DNA of 64,000 nt from Plantago major (lineage: Eukaryota; Streptophyta; Magnoliopsida; Lamiales; Plantaginaceae): assembly GCA_026545765.1 (NCBI GenBank), contig CM048843.1, positions 12,051,501-12,115,500 of the forward strand. Reading direction: 5' to 3'. A program made the position numbers and the translations under genes. The notes beneath the pieces were generated by a model that saw nothing but the letters and a program-made list of their open reading frames with translations, ran no database searches and was not told where the DNA came from. Positions within the stretch are counted from its first letter, which is position 1, and each line of letters starts with the position of its first letter. This document shows, piece by piece, positions 22,419 through 34,076 of the stretch.

Positions 22419-23583
22419 TTACGCATTCTTGGACATAGTCATAAGAGTCCTTCCGACAGAGAGCTCATCTTCGGATAAGTCACATATTTCATGGTAACTC
22501 TTACCAAGCTTGTGATTCTTCCGAGAAAAGTTTTGACCTGTATACTTTCCCGGACCTGCATGGTCTACTTGCAGCTGAGATAGGTTGAAATACTTGTATA
22601 TTTCTTCCAGATAGTGTATATCATCTAGGTATTCATCCAATGTCATATAGAATGACTCATAGGTTGAAACACCTAGTTTGCTCTTCCTGCTGTAGCTACC
22701 ATCCAGTTTTCTTACCTTGTGTACATCATCAGGTTTTGGGTAAGGATGCAAAAGAAAGATCCATCTTTCCGCTTCATTCCTCTTTTCTACTTCAAAGTTT
22801 AACTGTGCATGAAGGTGCTCAGGTTTTAGCAATTCTGGCTTGCCTTCTCTCCATTTCAGGATCTGGTTGAGGATGGGAGTTGTAAACTTATCATTGACAA
22901 GTAGATGTTGTAGTTCCAGAATCCAACACCCTCTCTTGTTCAGAATGCACCTATATGAAGATTCTTCATTACTGGTCTTCATATACTCAATGTGGGCATC
23001 AATTGGCCTTTCTTGATGTATTTCATTGTTTATTCACAACCGAAATCCTTCTTGCTTTTACGTTTGGTGGCCTTCGTCAGAGATCCTCTAACCCTTTCTT
23101 CCGCCTTGAAATTTGTCTTTGGTGGATGTTCCTTGTATTGACTTGGTATTTCCAGAAGGAGTTCTGGCTGCTAAGGGCTTTGCTGCCAGAGGAGGTTGTG
23201 AAGTAGTTGTTTGTCTCCTTTTCTTGTGAAGTGGATGTTCATCAGAATCATCCTCATCATCATTGTAGTCCAAAATTGGAGACTTGTAGCTTTCTTGGCC
23301 TCTTACTTCTCTTTCTTCCTTTTCTTCTTCTTCAGAAGTCTTCTTCTCTTCTGAGATTCTAAGGGACTTGGTTCCCCTAGTGACCATACTTCTCAGCCTT
23401 CTGGCTGGTTGATCTGGAACAACTTCTTGACAAGGGTGTCTCCGGTGGTGTCCTTAATGACAAGTTGACTTGAGGAGGAGGATTTGATTGTTTTCTTTTC
23501 TTCCTCCGCTTTACGAGGCATCTCTTCTTCCCCTTAGTCATGAATGATGACTCATGATAGCATAAGCTTGGAGAGAGTTTCAA
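22419..23583 (-). pseudogene. ORF3 C-terminal region, element C
   Basis: Same two blocks as in A/B. The acidic/basic stretch at 23583-23088 includes MVTRGTKSLRISEEKK and DYNDDEDDSDEHPL. The conserved unknown domain at 22982-22419 includes CILNKRGCWILELQHLLVN, LDEYLDDIHYLEEIYKYF and KLGKSYHEICDLS. Compared with A/B, 22375-22555 and 23400-23850 show repeated loss or change at CAG/CTG sites (CTTTCTG to CTTTACG and similar), which produces most frame breaks. Function unknown; lysine/glutamate runs hint at nuclear or nucleic-acid contact, as inference only. Confidence 0.65.
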
Positions 23584-25058
23584 AGTTTTTCGAGATTGTT
23601 GTGCACCTGACTAATTCTTGAAGTTCTTTCTTCACTCGTTGTTCGCTAACCAGCCTCGCTCCTTTACGTTGAGCTCTTCAAGCGGCCTTAGGATGGCGTT
23701 GGCTTGCAGATGCAAAGTGGCTTCATTCAATGCATTAGCATTGTTACAATCCTCATCCCCGACCAACCCTAGGTCTTTACGAGAGAGCGATGCTGGTTGC
23801 TCTGTTGAGTAAAGCAGCAGCCAAAGGCTTCATCTCTTCTGGTACGGTTTTTAGCACTTCCGTGTCTTGGGCAACTAGTGTCTTTCTGAGTTCTAAAAAG
23901 ACACTGTTCCTTGCACGGTGCTCTTCACTTCTTGAATTACTTGGTGCAGAGAATATATGAGGAGCAAGTAGGGCTCTTTTGTGCTGAGTAACAAGTCTCT
24001 CATCTTCTGCTTCAGTGATCAAGTTGTGGGTTTCAGCATCACTGTCATAATCTTTTTCTTGGATTGTTTGCAGATTGACAATCTTCTTCTGCTTTCCATC
24101 AAGTGTGCTGGCCTTCTGAGAAGATGTAGAAGGTCTTTCTGATGCAGTCGCAGCATCATGCTCTTCATCATCATTGTCATCCATTGCATCTATTTCAAAG
24201 AATTGTGACAATAATGGCATTCTTCAAATTTCTTTGCTCATCTAGGAGTGCCAATTCTTTGGCATTAGCTTCTTCGAGCTTTTTGATTTTGGCTTCCTTT
24301 TCATCAACAAGAGCTTGAGTCTCAATGTTGATTCTCTTTTCTTCTTCCAATACCTTTCTGAGTTGTTCAATCCTAAACTCAGCAGCTGAAATTTCTTCTA
24401 TGGCATCATTGAGTTCAGCTTGTTGGGTATCTTGATGAGACTTGGGATGTGATGATGATGGAGCTTTCTGAGCAATTGAGGGAGTAGCCTTTTCTCCACT
24501 CTCTTTGCTAGCTTTCTGAATCCCGTCTTGTCCAGATTGGGGATCTTCATTCTGATCATCATCATCATCACTCTTGTTCTTTGTTTCTTGGTTTGGATGC
24601 TCAGAGGGAGGTTCTTGATAATTATTTTCGTCCATCTCCTCGTCATCTTCTGAAACCAGGTTGATCACATTTGGGAATGTAATCATCCTCCCATTAATTT
24701 CTTCTTGTTCAGCAGGATAAGTAGTGAGCTTGCTGGGCAAGGCAGGATGGATAACCATCTGCTCTTGGGTTTGAGCATCCGCAGACTTGAAATCTGCTAT
24801 AAGTCTTTGTGCTACTTCATGAATGAAGTCTTCATGCATTGGAGTGGCAAATGAGTAGGACTCTGTAGGGAACAATGCATGGATATAGTCCTCCAGATTT
24901 AGGGCAATTGCTCTCTTTTCTGGGACATTGATTACTCTGGCTACTTCAGAAAGGTCAGCCTTTCTGAGTTTCTGCCGTTGTCTGAAGCACTTGAGATGTT
25001 TCTTTAAGGTGTGCTTCTGGAAGGCCTTGAGTAAATCAACTGGCACTAGACTTTGAGC

Positions 25059-25139
25059 CTGAAAGAAAGTGTTCAAGTTGGTTTTGTTCAAACTACTTGT
25101 GTTAGTATTTGTGTGCAGAAGTGAGCTTTCTGAGCATAC
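25059..25139 (-). other. ORF3 intron 4, element C (81 nt, open in frame)
   Basis: Donor ACACAG|GTATGC, acceptor CTTTCTTTCAG|GCTCAA; 81 nt with no stop, so it reads through. It is called an intron because the donor and acceptor match the E intron at 47980-47903. Confidence 0.55.
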
Positions 25140-25256
25140 CTGTGTAGAAACAATAGGCTCATCTACTTGGATTTTTACTTGCTTGGGCACAGAGGCCTCA
25201 GATACTTTGATGTGAGGAGAAGTTTTATCCTCATCAACCTTTCTTTCTGCTTGAAC

Positions 25257-25336
25257 CTGAGAATTACAATCAAATATGTTTAGAAACTGTTAACAGAAAA
25301 GATAGATGGAAAAGTGCTTTCTGAGACTTCACTTAC
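25257..25336 (-). other. ORF3 intron 3, element C (80 nt)
   Basis: Donor TTAGAA|GTAAGTGAAG, acceptor ATTCTCAG|GTTCAA; phase 0; contains a stop. Confidence 0.65.
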
Positions 25337-25486
25337 TTCTAAGTGAGGAAGCTCAGTAGCAAGTTCCTCAGAAACCTTGGGGGTTTCTGGCACCTTTTCT
25401 GCAGATACTGCTTGTTCAGCAGTTTTAGTTTGTTTTGGAGGAGATGACACAACTGTTTCTCCATCCAATTGTTCTTCTGACTGAGC

Positions 25487-25565
25487 CTGTAAGAAAAAAC
25501 ATAAGAGATTTTAGTAGTGGGTTCTCCAGAGCATTCGTTGAAGAAGATTATTACTGATTACTTAC
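25487..25565 (-). other. ORF3 intron 2, element C (79 nt)
   Basis: Donor GAGAAG|GTAAGTAATC, acceptor TTCTTACAG|GCTCAG; phase 0; in-frame stop at its start. Confidence 0.65.
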
Positions 25566-25778
25566 CTTCTCAGCAGAAGGCTCGATAAATACTTCCTCAG
25601 AAAGCTTTTCAGCTTCTGGAATCTCTAGGTTTTGGGGTGTTGGTTCCACCACCACTACTTCCTCAGTTGGAGCCTGTGGGACAGGCTCTTCTTGATGTTC
25701 TGAGGTTGGAGGAACCTCTTCTTGATTCAAGGGGGTGGACAAGTTTTCTTCCCCCTGAAAGTGTGTCTCCAAGTTGGC

Positions 25779-25856
25779 CTGTAACAAATACAGCTTATGA
25801 GTAACAAGTTAACATACAATTATGTTGACATGTTAGATACAAACTATCTTTGTTAC
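25779..25856 (-). other. ORF3 intron 1, element C (78 nt)
   Basis: Minus strand donor ATTCAG|GTAACA, acceptor GTTACAG|GCCAAC. It contains in-frame stops (TAG, TAA) that splicing would remove; phase 0 on both sides. Confidence 0.65.
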
Positions 25857-27657
25857 CTGAATAGAGTCAGGCTGATCATTGATCTCTTGAACTTGTGGTG
25901 AATCCACAGTCTCTCTGTGCTCATTATTGATCTCCTCTGCAGTATCATTCTGAGTTTCCATCTCAGTTTGATCCCTTTCTGAGAGTTGAGCTCTCTCAGA
26001 AGGTTGAGGAACCTGTTCAAGAACAGGGTTTTCTTCAGCAATATTAAATGCTGGCATTGTGAATGTGGAAGCAATGGCAACATCTTCCATCATTCTATCT
26101 TCCTCACCCAGGCCTTCTTCTTCCTGCTGGGCAGAGGGGCTCTTGTCTTTCTGAAGAGCTGAGCTTGAAGCTCCTCCATGGGTCTCATACTTGAACCTTT
26201 TGAGTACTTTTGCAAGTACTTCATCATCCTCAGAATCACTATTCTGTGTTGGTGCAGACCCATCTATGATATTTCTATCATCTCTGGAGAGTTCTGGAGC
26301 ATTCGTTCGGGACTCTTGGGGATTCTGATTTGTTTTCGAAGGCGTCCAACATCTTCTGAGACCTTGTCTCCAGAAGGTTGTGCCTCTTGTATGATTAGGG
26401 GCTTGGAGGCTCTTTTGCTATGAGTCCTCTTTCTCTTGGCAACTGGAGGTTTAGCTTTGGCTTGCTCAGAGACCTCCTCACCTTGCTGTGCAGTTTCTTC
26501 TTCTTCTGCCTTTCTGAGTGCGTTCTCAGCAGCAAGTTTCTCCTTTTCTTCAAAAGCGTGTCTGAAAAGGGAGTTGGTGACTGGGATTTCCTGCCTCTCT
26601 CTGAGAGTGATTCCCATTGTTTCCAGAATGTAACAGATCCTGAGACCAAAGTGCATATTGGCCTTTGGCTCAGCAAGGCCATTGATGATTTTGGGCTCAA
26701 ATTCCTCAATATGTCCAAGGAATTTGTTGAAGGCGTACTTCCCCCAATTGAAGTGGGTTTCCTGCCCTTCATGCTTCTTGTTCAGAAGATGCATCATCAT
26801 CCATCTCTCCATGCTTATCTGGTCTACTCCACCTTTGTTGCCATCAAAGCAACGGACCAGAATAAGAGCTAAAGTACTCAAAGTGTTCGGAGATGACTAG
26901 TTCGATGGCCTTGAACAAAGTCTCTGGCAACCTTTGCATTTTCTAACTGGATTGCTTCAAATAGCTCTTTGACGCCTTGAATCATGGAAGCGTCCTTGAT
27001 GTTGATGTCTTCAAATGTTCCTCGATTTTTCAATCGGAATATCTTGCAGAAAGTCTTGCAGTCTAGAACAATTTCTTGTCCTTGGACTTCAGTCTGCATG
27101 TATTTTTCTTCTTCATCATTCACAACTTTTGTGAAGATTTTGGAGTTGTTATAGAACTCCAGTACATCCAGTGTGGATAGTCCACTGGGTGCAGCAGATA
27201 GAAGCTTTTAGATATGGGAATTCTTCAGCATTCCCAATATCAATTTTCTTTCTGGTTTTGAAGATATAACTGCTGGTACATATCTCTTTACTAGAAAGGC
27301 TCCCCAATTCATTTTGTGTTTAGGGTTCCAGTCCGATGGGGTAAACTTTTCCATAAGGCGTTTATTCAACACCTTAAGTTCCTTTCCTTCTTGCTTTCCA
27401 GCAGGAGCAGAGGATGTTGCCTTAGGGTTCTTGGTGGTCATCTTCTTAGGTGCCATCTCTTATATAGAGTTTAGAGTGAGTGTTTTTCAGATGAATATTA
27501 CACAATTAATCGAGATTAGTCTATCTTTTCAGAAGACTAAGCACAAGAAGTTGAGTTTTGCAGAAGGGTTTTGTAGAAATCTTGAGAGATTTTGCTATTT
27601 TGATGCAAGTTTGAAAATTTCGGAATTGGTAAAAGTGTTTGTCTTTTGCCCAAATCC

Positions 27658-27780
27658 TATATATATATAGCAGACAAAATGTACATAGATACAACATACA
27701 TATAGCTGAATATGAATGCGTGTCTTTGCATCTGCATAGGCGTGGTACGTCCTTTGTACTTCATTAAATGCGTAGTGGGC
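27658..27780 (-). promoter_or_regulatory. Putative internal promoter of ORF3 (element C)
   Basis: TATATATATATAGG (27658-27670) about 205 bp upstream of the ORF3 ATG, with CATTAAATG...AGTGGGC at 27762-27780. Same layout as A/B and E. The spacer 27781-28382 holds no ORF. Confidence 0.5.
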
Positions 27781-28382
27781 CATGTCTGCATTTCTCAACA
27801 GACATTACTTGCTTTGTTTTGATCTCACCCGTTGAGATCAAACGTTTATTCATCAAGGGCTTATATTGAATATCTTGTAATGATATCAATCAACAAATGG
27901 TAATGTGCCGACTTGATGGATTTTTAATATGCTACATTCATTGTGTCACTTAGTAAAGAGTAGGAACACTTAATCGTTTGAGCTTATCATTCTGAGTGTC
28001 AAGTCCTTATCTATATATTGTTTATCATGAAAATGGTAAAAAATACAAGACATTGCACATGTTTGACTTTCAGAACTTGTACTTTTTGGGCTTTGTGTGT
28101 CCATTTCTCTTTATGACTAAATAGCTTTCTGAATTCAAGTGTCAGAAGCTTCAGTCGTTTGAATGTATTTGTCCCACTCTCAGTAAGTAAGTTCTAGTTT
28201 TATTTACTTATTAAGTGTGTACGGACCTTTGCCTTTTTGGATACCCGTTCCAGAAATGTTTTGTCTTTCTGAGTATTGCTACTCAGAAACCTTTGCATCA
28301 CTTCTTATCAACTTGGCTTTCTGAGAACCTGTTCTCAGAGGCCTACTCACTTATTCAGCCTTTAGAGATTCAGGACAATTTT

Positions 28383-31199
28383 TCAGTCCTTAGGCAACTC
28401 CATTAATCCAAGATTATGTCTTAAGGTCAAGAACCGGCTTTCTTGTAAGGGCTTAGTGAAGATATTTGCAAGTTGGTCTTCTGTGCCAATCTTGAGTATC
28501 TCTATATTGCCTTTCTCAACATGGTCTCTGATGAAGTAGTGTCTAACATCAATGTGCTTTGTTCTGGCATGGAACTTGGGGTTCTGTGTGATTGCAATAG
28601 CACTTGTGTTATCACAGAAAATGGGAGTTTTCTCTTCATTGAGTCCATAGTCTCTGAGTTGTTGTTGAATCCACAGAATTTGTGTTGCACAACAACCTGA
28701 CAATATATTCACCTGTGGTAGAAGTTGCAATTGAGTTTTGTTTCTTGCTAAACCATGAGATAAGTCTAGTTCCCAGAAACTGACAAGTTCCTGAGGTACT
28801 TTTCCTATCAAGCATTGATCCAGCATAATCAGCATCTGAGTAACTAGCCAAACTCAATCCACTTTCTTTAGGATACCACAAACCTACATCTACAGTACCT
28901 TTCACATACCTTAATATTTTCATAGCAATGTTGTAGTGTGATTGCATTGGATTTGTTTGAAATCTAGCACACACTCCAACTGCATATTGAATATCGTGTC
29001 CTTGCATAAAGAAGGTAGTAGAGAACCTATCAATTTCCAATACTTGTGTTCATCAACACTCTTATCTGATTCAGTATAGGTCATCTTGGTTCTTATGCTC
29101 ATAGGTATCTTAGCATTCTTTTCAGAAGGCTTAAGATTGAACTTTGTGAGCATGTCTCTTGCATACTTTGTCTGACTAATGAATATTCCATCATTGAGTT
29201 GCTTGACTTGCAATCCTAGGAAATAGTTCAATTCTCCCATCATGCTCATCTCGAACTTACTTTTCATGAGATTTGCAAAGTCATCACAAAGTTGCTTGTC
29301 CTTAGATCCAAATATGATGTCATCAACATATACTTGAACTAAGAGTTGTTTCCCATCATGGTTTAAAGTAAATAAAGTTTTATCAACTTCACCTTTCTTG
29401 AAACCACTTTCCAGAAGGTATTTAGCCAAAGTGTCATACCATGCTCTTGGAGCCTGTTTCAGTCCATAAAGAGCTTCAGAGCTTATAGACCATTTTACTT
29501 TACGAGGAAACTTCAAAGCCGGTGGTTGTTCAACATAGACTTCCTCGAAGTTCACCATTCAAGAATGCACTCTTGACATCCATCTGATAAACTTTAAAGT
29601 CTTTGTGAGCTGCAAAGGCCAGAAAGAGTCTTATTGCATCCAATCTGGCAACTGGTGCATATGACTCATTAAAATCTAAACCTTCAGTCTGGGTGAATCC
29701 CTTGGCAACCAACCTTGCTTTGTTTCTGGTTATTTCACCAGATTCATTCATCTTGTTTCTGAAAACCCACTTAGTTCCAATCACAGATATTCCTTCTACA
29801 AATGGAACTAGTTTGCAGACTTTGTTTCTCTCAAACTGATCCAACTCTTCTTGCATTGCTGAGATCCAGTCTTGGTCTCTTAATGCTTCCTCTATAGTTT
29901 TTGGTTCGATGTTTGAGATAAAACATCCAAAGAGAGAGTTAGCATTTTCAGCTATTGCTCTCCTAGTCCTAACACCTTGATTGATTGGTCCAATCACGTC
30001 TTTTGCAGGATGATCCTTGATCCATCTCATCATGGGTTTAGGGCTAGTAGGGTCAACATCTATGTGATCTGAATGTGAATCACTATGACTTGATACTTCT
30101 TCAGTATCTGTGACATTTTGCACCTCAGAAGGGCGGTGAATGTCTGACACTTGCTCAGTGTGAGAGCTTTCTGGGACATGCCTGTCAGAGAGGTCATTTC
30201 CAGAGTTAGCTCTCTGATGAACATCTTCAGTTTCCATTTCTGGAATTCTCATAGGAAATTCTTCATCATGTCTGAGAATCATCTGGTTGTTACTAGGCAT
30301 TTCATGCTTTTCTTCGTCAGATTCATCCTCTCTTTCCACAATGATGTTTTTCCTTTCTGAGAGTTCCTCTTCAGAATCCTTTATCATTAGTTCCTTGAAC
30401 TTTTCTGAGAGTTCATCAGCAAGGGGTGTTTTCTTGCTTCCTTCATAGAATACAACATGAACTGATTCTTCAATCTTCTTTGTTCTTTTGTTGTAAACTC
30501 TGTAAGCTTTTCTATTCATAGAATAACCAATAAACACACCTTTATCTGCCTTTGGTTGAAATATTCTTATATATTCTTTTCCATTGTTAAGGACAAAACA
30601 TCTACAACCAAACACTTTCAGATGTTTGATATTAGGGGGTCTACCAACCAAGAGTTCATATGGGGTCTTGTCATGGTGTTTGTTTATCAAGCATCTGTTC
30701 TGAGTGTAGCATGCTGTGTTTACAGCTTCAACCCAATAAACTTCACTTATCTCAGTGTCAGCTAGCATTGTCCTTGCTGCTTCTTTAAGTGTTCTATTTT
30801 TCCTTTCTGCAACACCATTTTGTTGTGGTGTTCTTACAGAGGAAAGTTGGTGTTGTATACCTTTGCTGGTACAAAACTCCTTTATGTACTGGTTGACAAA
30901 CTCAGTACCATGGTCTGTTCTGATTGCAGATACCTTGTCCTTTTTCATGACTTCAAGCTTATTCAGAAAGTTGGGTATCTCCACCCTAGCATCAGATTTG
31001 TGCTTCAGAAAGATAACCCAAGTGAATCTTGAGAAGTCATCTACAACAACAAGACCATACTTCTTTCCTGCATAACTAGTTACAGATGATTAAAAAAGAT
31101 CCATGTGTAATAGTTGCAGTGGTCTAACACTAGAGTGTCTGATTTTGGACTTGAAAGAGATCTGAGATTGTTTCCCCATCTGACAGGCAGAACAGATAT
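28383..31199 (-). pseudogene. pol: pol of element C, integrase to RNase H
   Basis: Minus strand from the D insertion point. Integrase core: [12 protein letters not shown] is read through the adjoining frame; TDHGTEFVN (second Asp) and [15 protein letters not shown] (catalytic Glu) lie in an intact 484-codon frame at 30984-29530. The same frame contains the integrase C-terminus, the linker and the RT N-terminus with [12 protein letters not shown]. One shift near 29540 leads to a second frame with YGLKQAPRAWYD and YVDD (29319-29330). RNase H follows with YSDADYAG and CDNTSAI and ends at TGA 28383. It is the best-preserved pol of the window; 2-3 shifts remain. The first part of pol continues at 41672-42198 beyond D. 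Confidence 0.9.
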
Positions 31200-32043
31200 T
31201 GCAAGTGCAGTATGCACTTATATTTTGATAATCTTGTCTTTCAATAATCAGTTCCAAGTTTGTGTTTGTTGTTGTTTGTGAAGCTGCAGGACTTCCAATG
31301 TTGTATAACATTGTGACAGGATAGAGTTCAATGCTGGCATAACATTGAAGATATAACATTGCGGTAGACATCAAAGACAAAGCACATTGGGCAGGAAACT
31401 TGGACTGGAAGTATTGACAAATCGAACAAGAGATGATTTAAGGAAAAAGAACAGCTTGTGGTGAAAGCAAGAAGGATTATATTTTATGAAGAATCGAAAT
31501 ATGGGAATTTCCTTCTATGCGTATATTGAAGAAAACAAGTAAACGGAAAATTGCCTTTGCTGAGATTCTATTGCCTTTCGACATAGATAGAAGATGTCGA
31601 TATCTCAAGTATATATATGCAAGGATTCAGCAAAGCAAGGTAGAGCCTTTCTTGATGATCAATCGAGATTTTATTAAAAGAGTTTAGGGTTCTTGTTTTC
31701 TGCTAGCTTTAGAGTTTGTCTAAGAGTATTCATTGTTGGAATAACTCTTTCAAACATCAACCTAGAATAGCTTTTACTGTTGGTTCTTCTAGGGCTAGTT
31801 TTGGTTGTTTAAGCAATCGTTTGTGATTGTATTAAACCTTGTTGATTAGATCTACTTTTCCTGTCAGTAGATATTTTGCCTAAGGCGCTGCCAATATATT
31901 TTTCTATATATTGGCTTGGTAATAGAAGTTTCATTATTATTCATCCGCTGCTATTCATTAATCAGAGGTGTTGAACAACATTGTTGGCAACATTGTCTGT
32001 TGGTCTAATTCCAAGTACCAATCCGGGATCTTAAGTTCTAACA
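31200..32043 (+). repeat. 5' LTR of D
   Basis: 844 bp, TGCAAGTGCAGTATGC... to TTCTAACA. Near-identical to 40840-41671. It contains CCAATATAT and ATATATTGG around TTTTCT (a 9-bp stem) where the 3' LTR has only CCAATATATTGG, and CAACATTGTTG near the end. Confidence 0.92.
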
Positions 32044-32045
32044 AG

Positions 32046-32060
32046 TGGTATCAGAGCCAG
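32046..32060 (+). other. Primer binding site, element D
   Basis: TGGTATCAGAGCCAG, initiator tRNA-Met type, two bases after the LTR. Confidence 0.9.
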
Positions 32061-32098
32061 CCACCTAACTACTGGTGTCTGGATTTGGTACTACTACA

Positions 32099-33815
32099 AT
32101 GGATGCAAAGTACAATAGACCTCCTGTGCTTGATGGGTCCAACTACCATTACTGGCAAATCCGGATGAGGACATACATCAAGTACCTTGATGGCCGTGCT
32201 TGGAGATCCATTCTGGAAGGATACACCTGGCCAACTGAAGGACCTGATGCTGATGGTGACATTGTCCCCATCCCTGAAGAACGCTTCTCTGCAGGTGACA
32301 TACTTCTTAGCTCTTATAATGAAAAGGCTTTAAATGCTATCTTTGGTCATGTAGATTCTCATATGTTTAAAATCATTCAAAACTGCACTACTGCAAAACA
32401 AGCTTGGGAATTACTTCGGAGTCATTGTGAAGGGGATGCTAGTGTCAAACAAACTAAACTTAGAATGCTTTGGTCTCAATTTGAAAATCTAAGAATGGCG
32501 GAGGAAGAAACCATTGACTCCTATTTCGAAAAACTTTTGACTCTCTCAAATGAAGTCCAAAGACTGGGAGAAGCTATTTCTAATAGGCAACTTGTTTCCA
32601 AAGCTGTTCGATCTCTTTCCTCAAGATTTAATACCAAAGTCACTATTTTGGAAGACACTCATAACTTGGCAACTATGGATTTTCATACCCTGTTGAACAA
32701 TTTGAAAAACTTTGAACTAAATGAAAATGAGAGACAAGGTATGAAAACTCATAGTATCTCCCTTCACTGCTTTCTAAAGCTAAATCTTCAAAGCCTGATA
32801 GTAGTAGTGATGAGTCTGACAATATGAGGAAGCTTTCAAAAATCTTGTGAGGAAGTTCAACAAACTTAGATTCAGGAAAAACTCTGGTCAAGGATCCTCA
32901 AGTGGAACTAAAAATTTCAAAAAGAAAACCAATACTTTCAAAACTGGTTCTGCTTCCAAAACTAGCTCTGAATCCGATTTCGATCGCACCCCTCTTAGTA
33001 AGATTAGATGTTTTGAATGCCAAGGGTGGGGTCATTATCAAAATGAATGTGCTAACAATCTCAGAAAAGAGAAAAAGAATCTTCTTGCTTGTCTCAGTGA
33101 TGACTCAGATGAAGAACAAGAAGATGAAGAAAAAGAAGATGATTCAACTACCAATGCCAGAGCTCTCCGCTCATCCACTTACAATGTTGATGACCAATGT
33201 TGGGACAACATCGTCAAGACGACATCAGGAATAGAAATCTTCTTTGACTATGATGACTCCGAGAACTGTGAAATTTTGGCACTAACCAAACCTGAGAAGT
33301 CAAGAATCTCTGATGTTTTATGTCTACATGGTTCTATGGATTTTGATATAGATAGTCCTTCAGAAGAAGAAGTCAATGCAGATCAAATGGTGAAGGATCT
33401 GCAACAGATGTATGAGAAACTCCTCAAGAAAACTGAAAAGGAGAACTACAATCTGAAAGACACCATTGTCAAACTAGAAGCTGAATTAACAAAGAAGGAC
33501 ACTGAACTGTTCAAGGTAATCTCTGAACTAGATAATGAAAAGAAGGTAATTGCAAAATGGAACTCCTCTACTTCTAGACTTAATGATATGGTTGAGGTGA
33601 ACAATGATAGGACCACTGGTCTAGGGTACACCAGTAGTTATGATGCTTATTTTGAAGAAAAACTTGGGTGCAACATGAACTGCACTGTTAACCCTGGTAC
33701 CCCAAAAGTTGTCAAACCTCTTTCTGAGCTCATAAAAGGTCCTACGTTTGTCAAAGAAAAAGATTTGTTTGTGTGCACTTAATGTCACAAATCTGGTCAC
33801 AAAAAGCCTTACTTA
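32099..33815 (+). pseudogene. gag: gag of element D (frameshifted)
   Basis: ATG at 32099 reads MDAKYNRPPVLDGSNYHYWQ, a copia gag start with the aromatic Y-x-Y-W motif of the N-terminal domain. The UBN2-type region follows (TAKQAWELL, MLWSQFENLRM, YFEKLLTLSNE). A frameshift near 32740-32850 leads to the second frame with a basic stretch and zinc knuckle C-X2-C-X4-H-X4-C at 33009-33050. Then comes an acidic region and a coiled coil (33390-33570). At 33773-33815 a second CCHC-like box is visible (CHKSGHKKPYL) but a TAA sits inside it and its last Cys is Leu. gag packages element RNA. Confidence 0.88.
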
Positions 33816-34076
33816 AAAAGGGAGCATGTTGAGACCTCCAACCTCAGTAAACTCTCCACAATTCCCTCCCATCCAGTTTCCAGCAAACTAAACAGTGATG
33901 CTAGATGCAATGTTGTGACAACATCCACTTCAACAAAGACTGAAAGATGTAATCTTAAGACTCTGAAGTTCTTTCCTAGTTCTCCTAAACGAGGCAAATC
34001 TCCAGGACAGATAAGAAAACACAAGAGTGTTTCGAAACATGTTTGGGTAGCTAAAGAAAAACATACTTGCAATGTT

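Larger units (their letters stand above)
23777..27456 (-). pseudogene. ORF3 main region of element C, with four introns
   Basis: ATG at 27456 (MAPKKMTTKNPKATSS). The N-terminal globular region spans 27456-26264, with TAA at 27210 and a damaged patch near 26880-26935. Then come low-complexity P/E/S/Q exons separated by introns at 25856-25779, 25565-25487, 25336-25257 and 25139-25059, then a helical block (LVPVDLLKAFQKHTLKKHL) and an acidic coiled coil to 23777. Every exon between introns is a multiple of three (213, 150, 117 nt) and begins A-N, A-Q or V-Q. Several carry a P-E-x-x-K-(V/L)-S-E-E motif, suggesting exon duplication. No signal peptide or membrane helix, so env-like is only a positional label. 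Confidence 0.75.

Noticed and set aside
30151..30360. 69-codon frame repeated on the opposite strand of pol (also 7916-8125)
   Set aside because: Antisense shadow of the acidic integrase-RT linker, which explains its recurrence.
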